From: Tethya wilhelma
Taxonomy: Eukaryota; Porifera; Demospongiae; Tethyida; Tethyidae
DNA length: 64,000 nt
Assembly (NCBI GenBank): GCA_964030475.1
Contig: CAXIPT010000001.1
Span: 18,428,018-18,492,017 of the forward strand
Direction of reading: 5' to 3'
The notes under the pieces are model-generated. The model was not told the origin of the DNA. It made no database searches and was given only the letters and a program-made list of their open reading frames with translations. Shown here piece by piece: positions 26,750 to 37,612 of this stretch. The translations under genes were made by a program, and so were the position numbers. Position 1 is the stretch's first letter. Each line of letters starts with the position of its first letter.

Positions 26750-28095
26750 AGCGTCATTAGTAAATCTCCCACAATACTCAAGAAAGGATTTCAAACCAAA
26801 CAATACATTAGCATTAATTTATCAACAACTAGCAGGGGCTATCCTAATTCCAGTCACTGTATTTAGCATAAGGAATGAGATATCATTTTTTTGATATGAA
26901 ATTCAATCTTTTGTTTTGATTGCTAGAATCCTTGAGAGTGATAAGTTCATACCCACTCTCTCTCTCTCTCTCTCTTTCTCCCCCAGGATATGTACCAGAA
27001 GATGATTGATGTTGATCCCAATGAGCCCACACCGGAGGAGCACGCTCAGATGGCCATCACCAAGCCCCGCTACATGCAGTGGAGAGAGTCGCTATCATCG
27101 ACTTCAAACCTGGGCTTCAGGATTGAAGGCATCAAGGTACAATCAGGGTTGTAGCCTGTGGTGTACTGGTGTGGCCCGGTGTATGTGTGTATGGTAATGG
27201 AGTGGGGAGGGGTGAGTTGTGAGCTACATAGAGTTGGTTCCAATAGCTACACACACACTTTAGGTGGGATTATAATTTGGTACATGGAATGTCAGCACAG
27301 GCCTCTCTCTCTATGGCCAGCTAGCAGTGTCTGTGATTAGTATGATGGTTGTTGTATTGGGCCTGGTCAACATGTCTGCTAGGCCACATCAATCACTTCA
27401 CCATGGTGTTGCTAGCAGCTGAGACAAGCTAGCCTGTCTCTTCCCTCCATTATGTCAGCTCCTTTGATTCCTCCTTTGATCTTCTCCCACTCATCTCTCT
27501 GACTGACTGGTGGCAGTTGACCCTTCAACTTGTCCTGACCTGAATGAGCTCAGACTCTCTATCCTGGTCAGTCCTCTTGGGACCTCCCACTGAGATAGTC
27601 TCACCAGGAGGTGGCTTTGTTTGTCTTCCCTCTTCAAAGAGGGTGGTGGTGGGGATTGCACAAGATGGCCATTCCTGGGAGTATTCATAGCCCATAATTA
27701 TGCTGACAATGGAATGTGTAGTCATTTCCTGTGTTCATAGCTCTCTCTCTCCCTGCATCCCAGTATGTCAGTGAGTGCCATCTGCCCACTCTGTTGGACA
27801 GGCCTGGCCTAGGTACTGCACTCACTCTCTCTCTCTCTCTGCAGACTACTGCTGGTAAAGCTTTAAAGGATTTCAAAACCACCAAATCTGATGAGCATGT
27901 ATCTCAAGCCCTCTGGACCTACATCTCTGAGAACCCCTCAGTGAAGGTTAGTTGATGGTCGTGGTTGGTCGGTTGTGTTTCCATTGTGTATGACTTGTTC
28001 CCTCCCCACCTCTGTTGCCATAGCAACCATTCCTGAGACGACTGGAGAGCATGAGAGAGGCCTTAGGGAGGTCAGAGTTCATGAAGACACATGAG
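24156..28095 (+). CDS. ITPK: inositol-trisphosphate 3-kinase, all but the last exon
   Basis: IP3 3-kinase, a calcium-signalling enzyme of the IPK family. Exons are 24156-25100, 25354-25456, 25622-25765, 26092-26164, 26292-26346, 26987-27136, 27845-27946 and 28024-28095. The first exon encodes a 315-residue Ser/Pro-rich, probably disordered N-terminus ([16 protein letters not shown]). The catalytic region starts at [18 protein letters not shown]. It contains the inositol-binding [18 protein letters not shown] (the PxxxDxKxG motif) and [18 protein letters not shown]. The final exon with DFGK and GYLWGLDN is absent. The sequence runs into an N at 28470, and that exon exists only at 11723-11917 on the other strand. 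The joined model is about 612 residues. An alternative ATG lies two codons upstream at 24150. Confidence 0.94.
26170..26235. repeat. (CT)n microsatellite
   Basis: A CT run in an IP3 3-kinase intron, just after the donor of the preceding exon. Confidence 0.93.
26697..26747. repeat. (TG)n microsatellite
   Basis: A TG run at the outer end of inverted arm B. It matches the CA run that leads into the gap at 13749. Confidence 0.95.
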
Positions 28096-28469
28096 GTAAG
28101 AGCTTTAGCCTGGGCCTGCCTGTCCAACAGATACGTCACAACTTGGCTTTATATAGTATTTGTGTAATCTGAAGGTTCCCTGCTAGCTAGTGTGGTCCCC
28201 AAGGGAGACTGGTGGGACTGGCAAGTCCGTAATATCTGACCAACTGGTCACCATTGCTGTCTCCATCACTTCCCAATGGGCCTCTATTAGCTAGCCTCTA
28301 AATAAAGCCACAGGAATGGCCAAGTGGCAGTAGACAATTATGGTGAAGTGGTTGTAGATTGCTGAGGGGTACATTGGTTGCAGGAATCTTTCCTGGTGTG
28401 TGTTTTTGTCATGTCTGTGCTTTGGTTAATGTAGCGTGACTGATGTATCGTAAACTTCCTCTCACTCTG
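26750..28469 (+). repeat. inverted duplication, arm B
   Basis: Reverse-complement partner of 11961-13681, carrying the same three IP3 3-kinase exons. It ends at the N at 28470. Confidence 0.93.
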
Positions 28470-28609
28470 NGAGGGATTTAACTGAAGTGCAAGTGGTAAG
28501 GGGTGGTAATTAATGTTTGATCCAGGCCAGATGGATGCGCAAAGCGCCCAGTATGTGGATCACGTGATCATGATTGCATTCGATTCCATAGGTTAGCTGA
28601 TACGTACTA

Positions 28610-28790
28610 CGAAGGCAGGGCAGGAGGGCAAAATCGAATGGCAAAAACGAATTGTAAATTGAACTGGAACTTAAGTTTAGAACACATAGTGCGGCAAAAT
28701 CGAATCGCAAACTCAAATGCAAAACGAATTGCAAATCAAATAGCAAACAAATTGTAAAGAACAATTGGAAGTCGAATATGAGCTCGAAAC
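28610..28790. repeat. degenerate oligomer-rich stretch
   Basis: Variants of a 9- to 12-bp word such as GCAAAATCGAAT, AACGAATTGCAAAT and AACGAATTGTAAAT recur many times. It is a simple degenerate repeat with no coding potential. Confidence 0.55.
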
Positions 28791-28852
28791 TGTGTAGAAT
28801 GCATAATTCAAAATTGCATTTTGACACAAATTATGTTCCATACATTACTGAG

Positions 28853-28874
28853 AGCAGGAGCTTATGAGCGCTGC
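28853..28874 (+). repeat. 22-bp inverted repeat, left arm
   Basis: AGCAGGAGCTTATGAGCGCT plus GC is repeated perfectly in inverse at 29802-29823. It sits at the 5' boundary of the truncated recombinase fragment. Confidence 0.85.
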
Positions 28875-28875
28875 G

Positions 28876-29640
28876 AACGCGACCCTCAGCGAGTACAAGA
28901 GAGCGACTCTAGAGGACGGCAACCTAATTGTCAGTGTACACCAGCACAAGACGGGCTCACTGGGCTCCGCCCGGCTCGTCTTCGATCTGGAGCTGAGACA
29001 AAACCTTGAACAGTATGTGGACTTTATAAGGCCCGACCAGGTGGGGGGCAGGGAGGTCGAGGAGCTCTTCGTGAGGGAGGGTGGGCAGCCGGTGACAAAC
29101 GTCAGCCAGCTGATGAAGGCCATGAGTAAGAAGTTTGGCTTCGACCCCATCACTGCAACAACAAATCGCAAGAAGATTGCCACCACCCTCAACCTCGGCC
29201 AGCCTGAAACTGCCCTAGTAGCTAGCCAACTCAACCATTCGGCGGCTGTCGAGGAGAGGCATTACAGGGCCATCAAGGGGCCGGCTCACGCTAGCTTGGC
29301 CTTCCAACACCTGAAGGCCCTTAGGAAGAGAGGAGCTAGCGGAGAGCCGGCCCCCGCCGCCACCTCCCCAGGGGAGGGGAAGGAGAAGAAGAACAAGGAG
29401 AAGGAGAAGGAGAAGGAGGAGGAGGGGAAGAAAGAGAAGCCGGCAAGGCGACCCTTCTCTCAGGCGGAGGCACTTCTAATCAAGACACACTTCGCCTCGT
29501 TCATCAAGGACAACACGGCTCCGTCCGTCTACGAGTGCACGCAATTTCTGCTGACGGACAAGGCCAGGGCAACAATAGAGGGACGGAGCCCGAAGGACGT
29601 GCAGGACAAGGTACGCACATTCAGGAGGGCCAAGAAGTAG
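28876..29640 (+). pseudogene. truncated Crypton-type tyrosine recombinase
   Basis: Homologous to the C-terminal half of the recombinase at 31596-33244, on the opposite strand. Homology begins at ANATLSEYKRATLEDGNL, just after the point where the full copy has the catalytic RPGAV arginine. That essential residue is therefore missing. It retains the HKTGSLGSARLV lysine region, TTNRKKIAT, SQLNHSAAVEERHYRA with the presumed nucleophile Tyr, a Lys/Glu linker and the C-terminal helix region ending RTFRRAKK. The frame is open to the stop, so decay is recent or the fragment was captured. About 160 bp of matching 3' flank follow. It is bounded by 22-bp inverted repeats. Confidence 0.85.
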
Positions 29641-30720
29641 TGAGTGCCCTAGCCCTGTGCCAACTCAACTCGCTGTCATATATTATCTCATTGTCTTATA
29701 TAATCATAGTGTAGTAGACTCTGTTGTATTGTGTTCCAATTTTTGTCGTACCTTATCTTATTATAGACTCTGATGCATTGCTTCCAATCTAAGCTGTCTT
29801 TGCAGCGCTCATAAGCTCCTGCTGAGAGTGATGAAGAGTGACAAAGAGAATGTATAATCAGTGGCAACACTCCAATGATGAACTTTTCAGGCTATACCGG
29901 TAACATCAGTAATCACTTTGGAAGCAAGTAGATGTATTGGTTCTCGCTTTTTGTTGTTGTGTTGACTGTTATTATCATCACCTTGTTTCAATCATATTGT
30001 GTAATTGTTTAATACGAAACTGCATGTGTGTAGAACGCATAATTCAAAATGCGCACGCATGCGGGCAATGACGTAATACACAGTACAAATACAAGCACCA
30101 ACAGCTACAGTAGCCAGTTTTGTGCTCAGCCAAGCTCACTTCATTGTTAGGAACATACCACAACATCACAGAATTTAGAGGTATCCAATGTTTTGCAACA
30201 TGCAACTTCGAGATGAGCATTTGGAATCAGGAATAACTGACATTGTGGACATGTCACTTGCTATTCTCATGATCATGCCATTTATTGTTGTGTCACCTAT
30301 ATCCTGTGCATGGCACAATCTGTTCACTCCATCACTTATCCAATCTGTTCATTTGAAACTTGATCACTTATTCATTTGAAATCTATATTGTCATATCATT
30401 TAGCTAATACCCTATCAGCTTGTTGATTGATTTTGTGTCACTGACAAGCTAGCTATAGCTACATATCTTACTTCTGATTCTGTAAAATTTCTGATTCTTG
30501 TTCAATCACAGAGTCTTGGTGAAAGGTCAGATTGTACTCAGTCTGTTTACACTCAAAATGAATAATTTGAAGCAGGAACTGTTTGACCTTGTCCCAATGT
30601 AAACAATTACAGTGCTAATTGCATACAGACTACAAATTAGTTTCATGCTTGCAGCACTCATGCTGTCCAGTCAGGGTAGTGCAACTATTATATAACCAAT
30701 TGGAGGTTAGCGGAGCTAAC
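29641..30720. other. non-coding; recombinase 3' flank, then no gene
   Basis: The first part matches the 3' flank of the full Crypton-type copy up to the inverted repeat near 29802. The rest is AT-rich with no gene recognised and ends at a 47-base gap. TGTAGAACGCATAATTCAAA near 30033 echoes TGTAGAATGCATAATTCAAA near 28793. Confidence 0.5.
29802..29823 (-). repeat. 22-bp inverted repeat, right arm
   Basis: Perfect inverse of 28853-28874, at the 3' boundary of the recombinase fragment. Confidence 0.85.
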
Positions 30721-30767
30721 NNNNNNNNNNNNNNNNNNNNNNNNNNNNNNNNNNNNNNNNNNNNNNN
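30721..30767. other. assembly gap
   Basis: A run of 47 N at the edge of the inverted 30768-41029 piece. Confidence 0.98.
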
Positions 30768-31740
30768 ACTGTATGACAATCACGCGCACTTCTATTGAAC
30801 ATCATGTGACACCTTGAATTCTGCAATCTGATTGGCTTGCACGTTTTCATGAATGCTGACTCAGCAAGAACCAAGAATTTAGACGTAGCGTACCAGACCC
30901 CTTTTCCCTCCTTGCGAGGGGTGGGGTCTGGGCACGAGACTAGAGGAGGTGCTGAGCTGGCAAGTCTGTTAATTACATTCCGATCATGTGACCGCAGTAC
31001 TTCGTAATGAGAGTTGATCACGTGCACCCTGTTTGCCAGCTCAGCAAAGGCGCACTCGTCTCTCTCCAAGTTTGAGTTGCAACCCATAAGTAGGTGTGGT
31101 GTTAGGAAGTCATTCATGAACCACGAGAGGTGACGATCGCGGCGATCCCGACGATATAACTTTTCTTTGCTCGTTTTCTCTGTAGTCTCTAGGATTAGAA
31201 GCTTAACGCTACTTGTGGCAGTGAAGGGATAGTTGTTGGTCTACATATTTGTGAGTTTAGTTTGGAAGCTGCGCAAAGCCAAGGAGAAAGACATCCAAAG
31301 ACGCTCGGATATTTAGTGAACACGTCAGCGTGACTGTGATCAACGCATAACGGGTTGATCAGGACAATGATAGGATAAACATTTGGGAGGGGAGAGAGAG
31401 ACAATATAATATGTAAGAGGGCAACACTACTACAAGAATCATATACAATATCGACGACAGACAGCTTAGATTGGAAACAATGCAACTACGCTATAATAAG
31501 ATAAGGTATACAAAAAAAAGACAAAAATTGGAGCACAATACAACAAAGTCTACAGCGAGTTGAGTTGGTACAGGCAGGGCTAGGGCACTCATGCACTACT
31601 TCTTGGCCCTCCTAAATGTGCACACTTTATCCTGTACGTCCTTCGGGCTCCGTCCGTCTATCGTTTCCTTGGCCTTGTAGGTCTGAAGAAATAGTGTGCA
31701 CTCGTAGACGGACGGAGCCATGTCGTCCTTGATGTACGAG
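30768..31740 (-). repeat. 973-bp inverted duplication, arm A
   Basis: Equals the reverse complement of 41031-42003 with very few substitutions. It covers the recombinase 3' end and flank, and both copies end at Ns on one side. Confidence 0.95.
31032..31059 (+). repeat. 28-bp direct repeat, element 3' side
   Basis: TTTGCCAGCTCAGCAAAGGC plus GCACTCGT, identical and same-strand to 34551-34578. It is a candidate recombination site or target duplication. Confidence 0.85.
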
Positions 31741-34466
31741 GCAAAGTGCGTCTTAATTAAATGAGCCTCGGCCTGGGAGAAGGATCGCCTTGTCGGCTTG
31801 TCTTTCTTCCCCTCCTCCTTCTCCTTCTGCTTGCTCTTCTTCTCCTTCCCCTCCGCTGGGGAGGTGGCGGCGGGGGCCGGCTCTCCGCTAGCTCCTCCCT
31901 TCCTAAGGGCCTTCAGGTGTTTGTAGGCCAAGCTAGCGTGAGTCGGCCCCTTGATGGCCCTGTAATGCCTCTCCTCCACCGCCGCCGAATGGTTGAGCTG
32001 GCTTGCCACTAGGGCGGTTTCGGGCTGGCCGAGGTTGAGGGCGGCGGCGGTGGCAATCTTCTTGCGATTTGTGGTCGCAGTGATGGGCAAGAAGCCAAAC
32101 TTCTTGCCCATTGCCTTCATCAGCTGGCTGACGTTTGCCACCGCCAGCCCACCCTCCCTCACGAAGAGCTCCTCGACCTCCCTGTCCCCCACCTGGTTGG
32201 GCCTTATGAAGTTGACATACTCTCGAAGGTTTTGCGTTTGTTCAGGATCAAATACAAGACGGGCGGAGCCCAGTGAGCCCGTCTTGTGCTCGTGTACAGT
32301 CACAATGAGGTTACCCTCTTCTACAGTTGCTCTCTCGTAGTCGCTGAGGGTCGCGTTCGTCACTGCCCCGGGTCTTTGGGAGGACCCGAGGAGGACAGTG
32401 ACGAACACGGCCCCCATCGCCATGTTCTTCTCCTCCTCAGTCACCTTAGATCCTAGCCTGCACCTCTTCACCACCCGGCGAAAATGTGTCCACATCTCCT
32501 CGCACTCTATGATCTCGTTCACCTTCTGCAGGTCGGCGGCTTGAGGGTCGCGGCTGGTTTCCTCAAGCAGCTTTCGTGCCTTAGCTCTTCTCTTCTTGTA
32601 GAGTGTGCTTTTCCATTCCTGGATGGTGTCTAGGATCATGGTGGTCTGGGGATAGGGCCAGTCCGGGAAGGCAAGACGGGTGAACTTCACCGCGTAACCG
32701 ATGTTGGCCAGTTTGTTTGCCCTCCCGTCTGGCCCTATCTTGACGGTTTTCTGCAGGAAGTCCAAATAGCTCAAAATGGAACTCCTCGACAAGACGTGGG
32801 AGAAGTCGACCTTCTTCGGGTCGGAAAAATGCAGAAACTTGTTGACGTCCGCCACAATCGACTTGGCCGACGTTTCGCTCTTCTCCCTGCCGTCCACGCT
32901 CTTCAGCCACTCTTTGAATTTCACCAGGGACCCGTGGTTGGCGGAGAAGGACCCCAGGTCCCTGGTGGATCCAGGCTTCAACGACTTGATCTTGGATTGG
33001 GCCACTCGATCCGGCTTGTGTATTATGGACTCTAGTGTCACCTGGCCCCTAACTTGGGGCCGATAGTCCTTGGTGACAACAACAGCGTCGCTCAGAGCTT
33101 TGGCGTGCTCGGCAGGGGTGAGGTAGGAGTGCTGGGTCTTTAGATGGTTCGATAACCTCGAAAGCCCCTTGGAGGAGCGGCAGCCCGGGACGGGGCACTT
33201 CTTTCGCCTCCTGTTACCAGGTTTCCTCTTGGTGGTGGTGGTGTCTGTATGCAAAGTGAAGTTTGTGGTGAAGTGGAGGCCAATTTTTACCTGAAAACCC
33301 ACGGCTAAACTCACGGTGTTTTGTCTACGTGTGTAAAAATGACTTTAGCAAGAAAACGTCTAGCATGCAGGGGCGCTTCAAAACAAATTACCTCAACCTA
33401 CCTGTGTCCGAATCAAGGTCTGCAATGACGATCGGATCCTTGGACAGGCCCTTTCCCACTGCAAAGTAACCAGCCAGATTCATCGGCTTTGCAACAGTTA
33501 TTTACCGAACTTACTACACTGAATGTTTGACTTACTCCTCCTCCTCCTTTTGGGACGACTCTTGCCATCTACCAAGGAAGCATTTACGAGGTTCAATCGT
33601 ACATTTAGGATGTGAATACTAACGTACCCGGATCTTCAGGAGAGGGGGACCTTCTCTTCCCAGAAGGCGCATCTAGGGCTAGACCATAGAATTATCGTTT
33701 ACGCATGGCTCGATTGACACTCAGGAGGACCCAGTCACCCAATAATCATGCCTTTAAACCATCTTGCAGGGACAGTTCCAGTTGAATTACTTTAACTCAC
33801 CCGAGTCCAAGTTGCCGTGTTTGTCGGCGGGGACACCTGTGAAGTAACTAGCTAGATTCAACACAGCTCTGCAACACTATACACCGAAATTAACACGCCT
33901 TATGTTTGACTTACACACTCTCCTCCCCTTGCGAGGGGGAACAAAGTCGTCGTCTGCCAAGAGGGAAGCATCAGATTCTATAAAGTTCAATCATACTTTT
34001 GGGATGTGCATACCAACATACCTTCATCCAGGGAGGGGGATCTCTTCCTCTTTCCTTTCCCCTTCCGAGGTGTGTCATCTATAATCATAGAATTATATTG
34101 TTTACACGCGGCTTGATTGAAACTTAGGCCACAGTCACCCGATAATCACGCATTTAAATGATGATAGTTTCAACCCCTTTTAAGTGTCAAATTTACCACA
34201 CACACACGTCAACAGATTATTTGCCTCTCCACTAACCATTGTCCGAGTCGGACTCCAAAAAATAAGCCCGACGACGACGACGTTGAGGCGGTTCCTGGGG
34301 AGGAGGAGGAATGTCCTCATCTGAGCTGGCAGCACGATCGATGAGGTGGGGATATGCAAGGGAGAGGGTGGAGCCGCGGCTCGTCGAGGCCTCGAGGGAC
34401 GTTCCTCTACGCTGGACGAGCTGCGGCTCTCCGAAGGACTTTTCACCTTCGCGTCCCTCTCCTCGC
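31596..34466 (-). CDS. Crypton-type tyrosine recombinase with N-terminal multi-exon region
   Basis: The main exon 31596-33244 begins with a C2H2 zinc-finger-like motif (CPVPGCRSSKGLSRLSNHL...H). It continues through a SAM-like helical domain to a tyrosine-recombinase core: Arg in SSQRPGAVTNAT, Lys in HKTGSLGSARL, Arg in TTNRKKIAT, then LNHSAAVEERHYRA with His and the presumed Tyr nucleophile. A Lys/Glu linker and a SANT-like C-terminus (PSVYECTLFL, GRSPKDVQDKV) follow. Upstream, seven small exons splice in phase 1: 34237-34466, 34022-34078, 33915-33977, 33801-33836, 33628-33678, 33536-33568 and 33402-33458. They encode basic/acidic stretches such as RRRRRAYFLESDSDN. The initiating exon is not identified. 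The catalytic set looks intact, so activity is possible. Confidence 0.82.
33402..34078 (-). repeat. tandem duplication of an exon triplet in the recombinase gene
   Basis: Exons 34022-34078, 33915-33977 and 33801-33836 resemble 33628-33678, 33536-33568 and 33402-33458 in order, size and phase. Peptides pair as KRKRSPSLDE/KRRSPSPED and PPRKGRRV/RPKRRR. Intron starts match too (GTAAGTCAAACAT in both), so a genomic block of about 0.35-0.4 kb was duplicated. Confidence 0.75.
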
Positions 34467-34550
34467 CTGGATGGGAAGATGATGGTAAGTGTGAGACTCG
34501 ATCGACATTCTTTGCCCAGTTACCCCACTACCATTATTGTGAAAGAATGC

Positions 34551-34578
34551 TTTGCCAGCTCAGCAAAGGCGCACTCGT
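34551..34578 (+). repeat. 28-bp direct repeat, element 5' side
   Basis: Identical to 31032-31059. It lies about 85 bp beyond the first recognised recombinase exon. Confidence 0.85.
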
Positions 34579-34759
34579 GTCGTACCTCCTATTGTGCGAC
34601 ATTAAAGTGGGTCACGTGAGCCGATCACGCATGCGCACAACAGCTAAATTGGCTGAGACATGAAATTTGGAACTGTCAACAGAAACATCAATGCAAAAAA
34701 ATGGATCAATAAACTCCTATAATAATAATAATAATCAGTCATTTCTTCAATAAAAATGT

Positions 34760-37419
34760 TCATTTGAATATCTTTCCATCAGCCACCTCTCTCCCTCCAA
34801 AGTCTCCCTCCCAGAGGAAGTACTTGTTCACAGTAGCCCTGTCCTCCTCACTGTCAGGATCCAACTTGGTGAAATCATAAGATGGAGCATCTATATTCCA
34901 GTCTGGAACTAACTGTGAGTGTGTGGGTGTGTGTGTTATCATAGGAGTGCATCAGACAAGTGACGTCTATACTAAGGCTTGGTGGGGACATGCCAGAGGA
35001 GGTTGGAAGGAAGTAATTAAAAGCATCACGCGTGTACAATAATGAGTATGTGAATATTAAATTTTTTGCATACCACAGTGTGCTCCACGTGGACGACGAC
35101 ACCGAACAGCTGAAAAGCTGAGACGTTTTCATACACTTCCTAGCATCTTCTGTGAGTTTTTTAAAGCTGGTTATAAGGCGTACGGCCTGATAAAGAACTA
35201 CGCTATGTTTTGGACGATATCTCTGTCATACTGCCAAACAGTCGTTGACTGTAAGTTGCAAACTTAAAAACAGTGTCCTGAGTATACCAGATGGATATCC
35301 AAGAAGCGTCCATGCTGAGATTGTAGCACAATGCCTACAGTTTCGAAAGAAGTGTTGATCGAGACGATTGCTTCGAAGCGCTTATGAGAAAAACTGGAAA
35401 ATTTCCAATAGCAAAATATGTACTTTAGATTTTTGCTGAATCAGCAGTTACTGCAATTATTGCACGCACGTGATGTCTTAATTACTTCCTTCCAACCTCC
35501 TCTGGGTACATGCTTACGTTGAAGGCTAGCTCCTGTCCTCTCAGCACCCAGACTCCTTCAATTACATTATTGTTGTTCTCACCCAAAATGAGAATGCTAG
35601 CGAAGGCATACTTCCTCAGTTTTTCAATCCTTTGCAGCATGCCTGATACCAAGTTGGAGGACATGAAGATCATCTTTAACTCATCCTTATACTTGTACTC
35701 TGTCTTCCAAATGCTCCAGCCTTCCTTGTCAAAGTTCTCCCAGAAGAAAGGAATAGCCTTTGTTGCGATGTCTTCATTGGAGTAGGACCTCTTGAAGGCA
35801 TCCAGCACAAAGGAGCTGCCATAGACAAGGGACAACACTAACACCATTCAACACAACCTCTTAAGGAGCTCACCTCTTGGGCAGGTCAACATAAGGGTCT
35901 ACAAACTTCGGTACTTTGGGAGTATCATCCTCCTCCTCTTCTTCCTCCTTTTTGGGAGGAGCTTTCTCTTTGGGCTTCTTTTCAGCTTTCTGAGTTTGAG
36001 GCTTCTCTTCTTTCTTCTTTTGTTTCTCCTTCTTTGGGAACAGCTCATTGTACTTCTTAGCTGGAGGAGAGCGTACAACAATCAATGGAGAGTTGGTCTC
36101 CTACACTCATTCACTCACCATCAAAGGTGGCCATCTTGGAGCACAGCTCTACTGGGCCAAGAACAGCCAGGAACTGAGGTTGGTTGACACACGTGGTGAA
36201 CCATCTGTTGACATTGCCATAGGGAGCTCTGAAGGCTGGCTCCAGGACCTACAGCATGGGGCATTGTTACCATGACAACAACACTCTAATACTAAGCTAT
36301 TATGCATGCTGGACCAGTTAGGATGTACTCATGAAGGGTTTTTCCCCAGGCTTATAAAATTTACACAACATTTAAGGTAATGCGTCACATGGAATCAATC
36401 CAGCAAAGAGTGAGACAATGCATCGCTGTCAGTAAAGATTGCATGCAACTTCCTCTCCTGCAAACATTACACAGACTAGCCAGTGGAGCACTGTGAAACA
36501 TGGGTAATCACCCATTGCATTTCACGTGTGTCGCTTTCCCTCACCTGCTTATAGAGGAGCAGCAGGTTGCAGACACAGGTGATGTCGGCCAGCGTCACTC
36601 TCTCTCCCACCAGGAAGGTACGTGTGACCAGAGCAGAGTCCAAGAGGGCAAGAGCTTTCTTCATGGTTCCCTGAGCAGCCTCCGTGGCCTGAGGGTGTGA
36701 AAGGACAGTGGCTCTCAACACAGCCAGCATGTGGAGAGAGGTGGCACACACTTACAGTCTTGTTGTACTGCATGATGCCCAGAGTGGGGTAGGTCCAGGT
36801 GCAGGCAGCAGGGAGGATCTCATTGTCAGCAAAGTTAACATACTGCAGCACTAGAGTGGCATCTAGCTCCGTGGTACCTCTCAGCTGGTCATTAGCCACT
36901 GCAACACAGCACACGTGCATAACTTCTGTTAACAAGATCAATCAATTTCACTTACAGTAGTATGCAATGGCATTGCTTTCAAATATCGGTGTTCCATCGG
37001 CCGTCTTGAACGCTGGCACCTACAAACACAACCATCCACTCTGTTCATTACCAAGGCTCCCACCACCTGCCGACTCACCTTGCCCAGAGGGAAGGAGTCC
37101 AGGAACTCCTTGGTCTTGTTCGTCTGGCCCAGGACAAACTCAGGAGGCTCACTGACCACATTCACAGCTGCTCCGCTGTACTGGGCCGCTATGAGCGCCT
37201 TGGCAGCGCGAAAACTGTCGGGATATGTATACAGAGTCTGTGCAAAATGAAATTCAAGTGTAGTACATTGATACTTGAACCACGCATCACAGCATGGATG
37301 ACATTACACCATACACACATGGATGTCAAAATAGACCTTCTCGTATTCTATACTACTAGTATGACACTGACAGAACACACACACTGGGAGATGGACACAG
37401 ATGCACTTACACCAGACAT
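34760..37419 (-). CDS. EEF1G: translation elongation factor 1-gamma
   Basis: Gamma subunit of the eEF1B complex that recharges eEF1A with GTP. Nine exons join in frame: 37411-37419 (MSG only), 37079-37237, 36956-37019, 36756-36898, 36545-36688, 36119-36248, 35874-36060, 35518-35815 and 34760-34912. The N-terminal GST-like domain has [30 protein letters not shown] and [21 protein letters not shown] Lys/Glu-rich linker ([19 protein letters not shown]) follows. The conserved EF1G C-terminal domain contains [44 protein letters not shown] and FLWEGDFGG, ending KIFK. The last intron carries a 513-bp inverted-repeat element next to the splice donor. The tiny first exon was chosen because ATG-TCT-GGT meets a perfect GTAAGT donor in the right phase. 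Confidence 0.96.
34993..35505. mobile_element. 513-bp inverted-repeat element in the last EEF1G intron
   Basis: Terminal inverted repeats start CCAGAGGAGGTTGGAAGGAA, continue GTAATTAA, and extend with mismatches to about 45 bp. The flanks GGACATG and GTACATG could be a 7-bp target duplication with one mismatch. The element ends only about 12 bp from the intron's 5' splice site. No open frame is seen. Confidence 0.75.
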
Positions 37420-37612
37420 CCTCTTCTTCAACCTACAGCACGTGTATAGGGGGCGTGGCCTAGGTTCAAAGTTCATTACGATTACGTATACGTTCAAGAT
37501 CAAAGACTGCTCTCTTTCTTCTTTCTCTCTGTGTTTGCTGGTGTGTGTGTGTGTCTGTGGCTACCCCTAGGAGTCTTGAGAGTCTGTGAAGGAACAATTC
37601 ATCCGCATTAGC
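37420..37612. promoter_or_regulatory. bidirectional promoter region EEF1G/NDUFV2
   Basis: The 193 bp between divergent starts of two highly expressed housekeeping genes, including a pyrimidine-rich stretch (TCTTTCTTCTTTCTCTCTG) near the NDUFV2 side. Inferred from arrangement. Confidence 0.5.

Larger units (their letters stand above)
31032..34578 (-). mobile_element. Crypton-type tyrosine-recombinase transposon (candidate complete element)
   Basis: The interval is bounded by two identical 28-bp direct repeats and contains one multi-exon tyrosine-recombinase gene. Cryptons move as DNA via a tyrosine recombinase and lack long terminal inverted repeats, which fits. The left side also has an inverted partner of the repeat core (GCTGAGCTGGCAA near 30955). 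The element lies just downstream of EEF1G. A truncated copy is at 28.9 kb and a 3' end is duplicated at 41.0 kb. Element ends are inferred from the repeats, not proven by an empty site. Confidence 0.65.
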
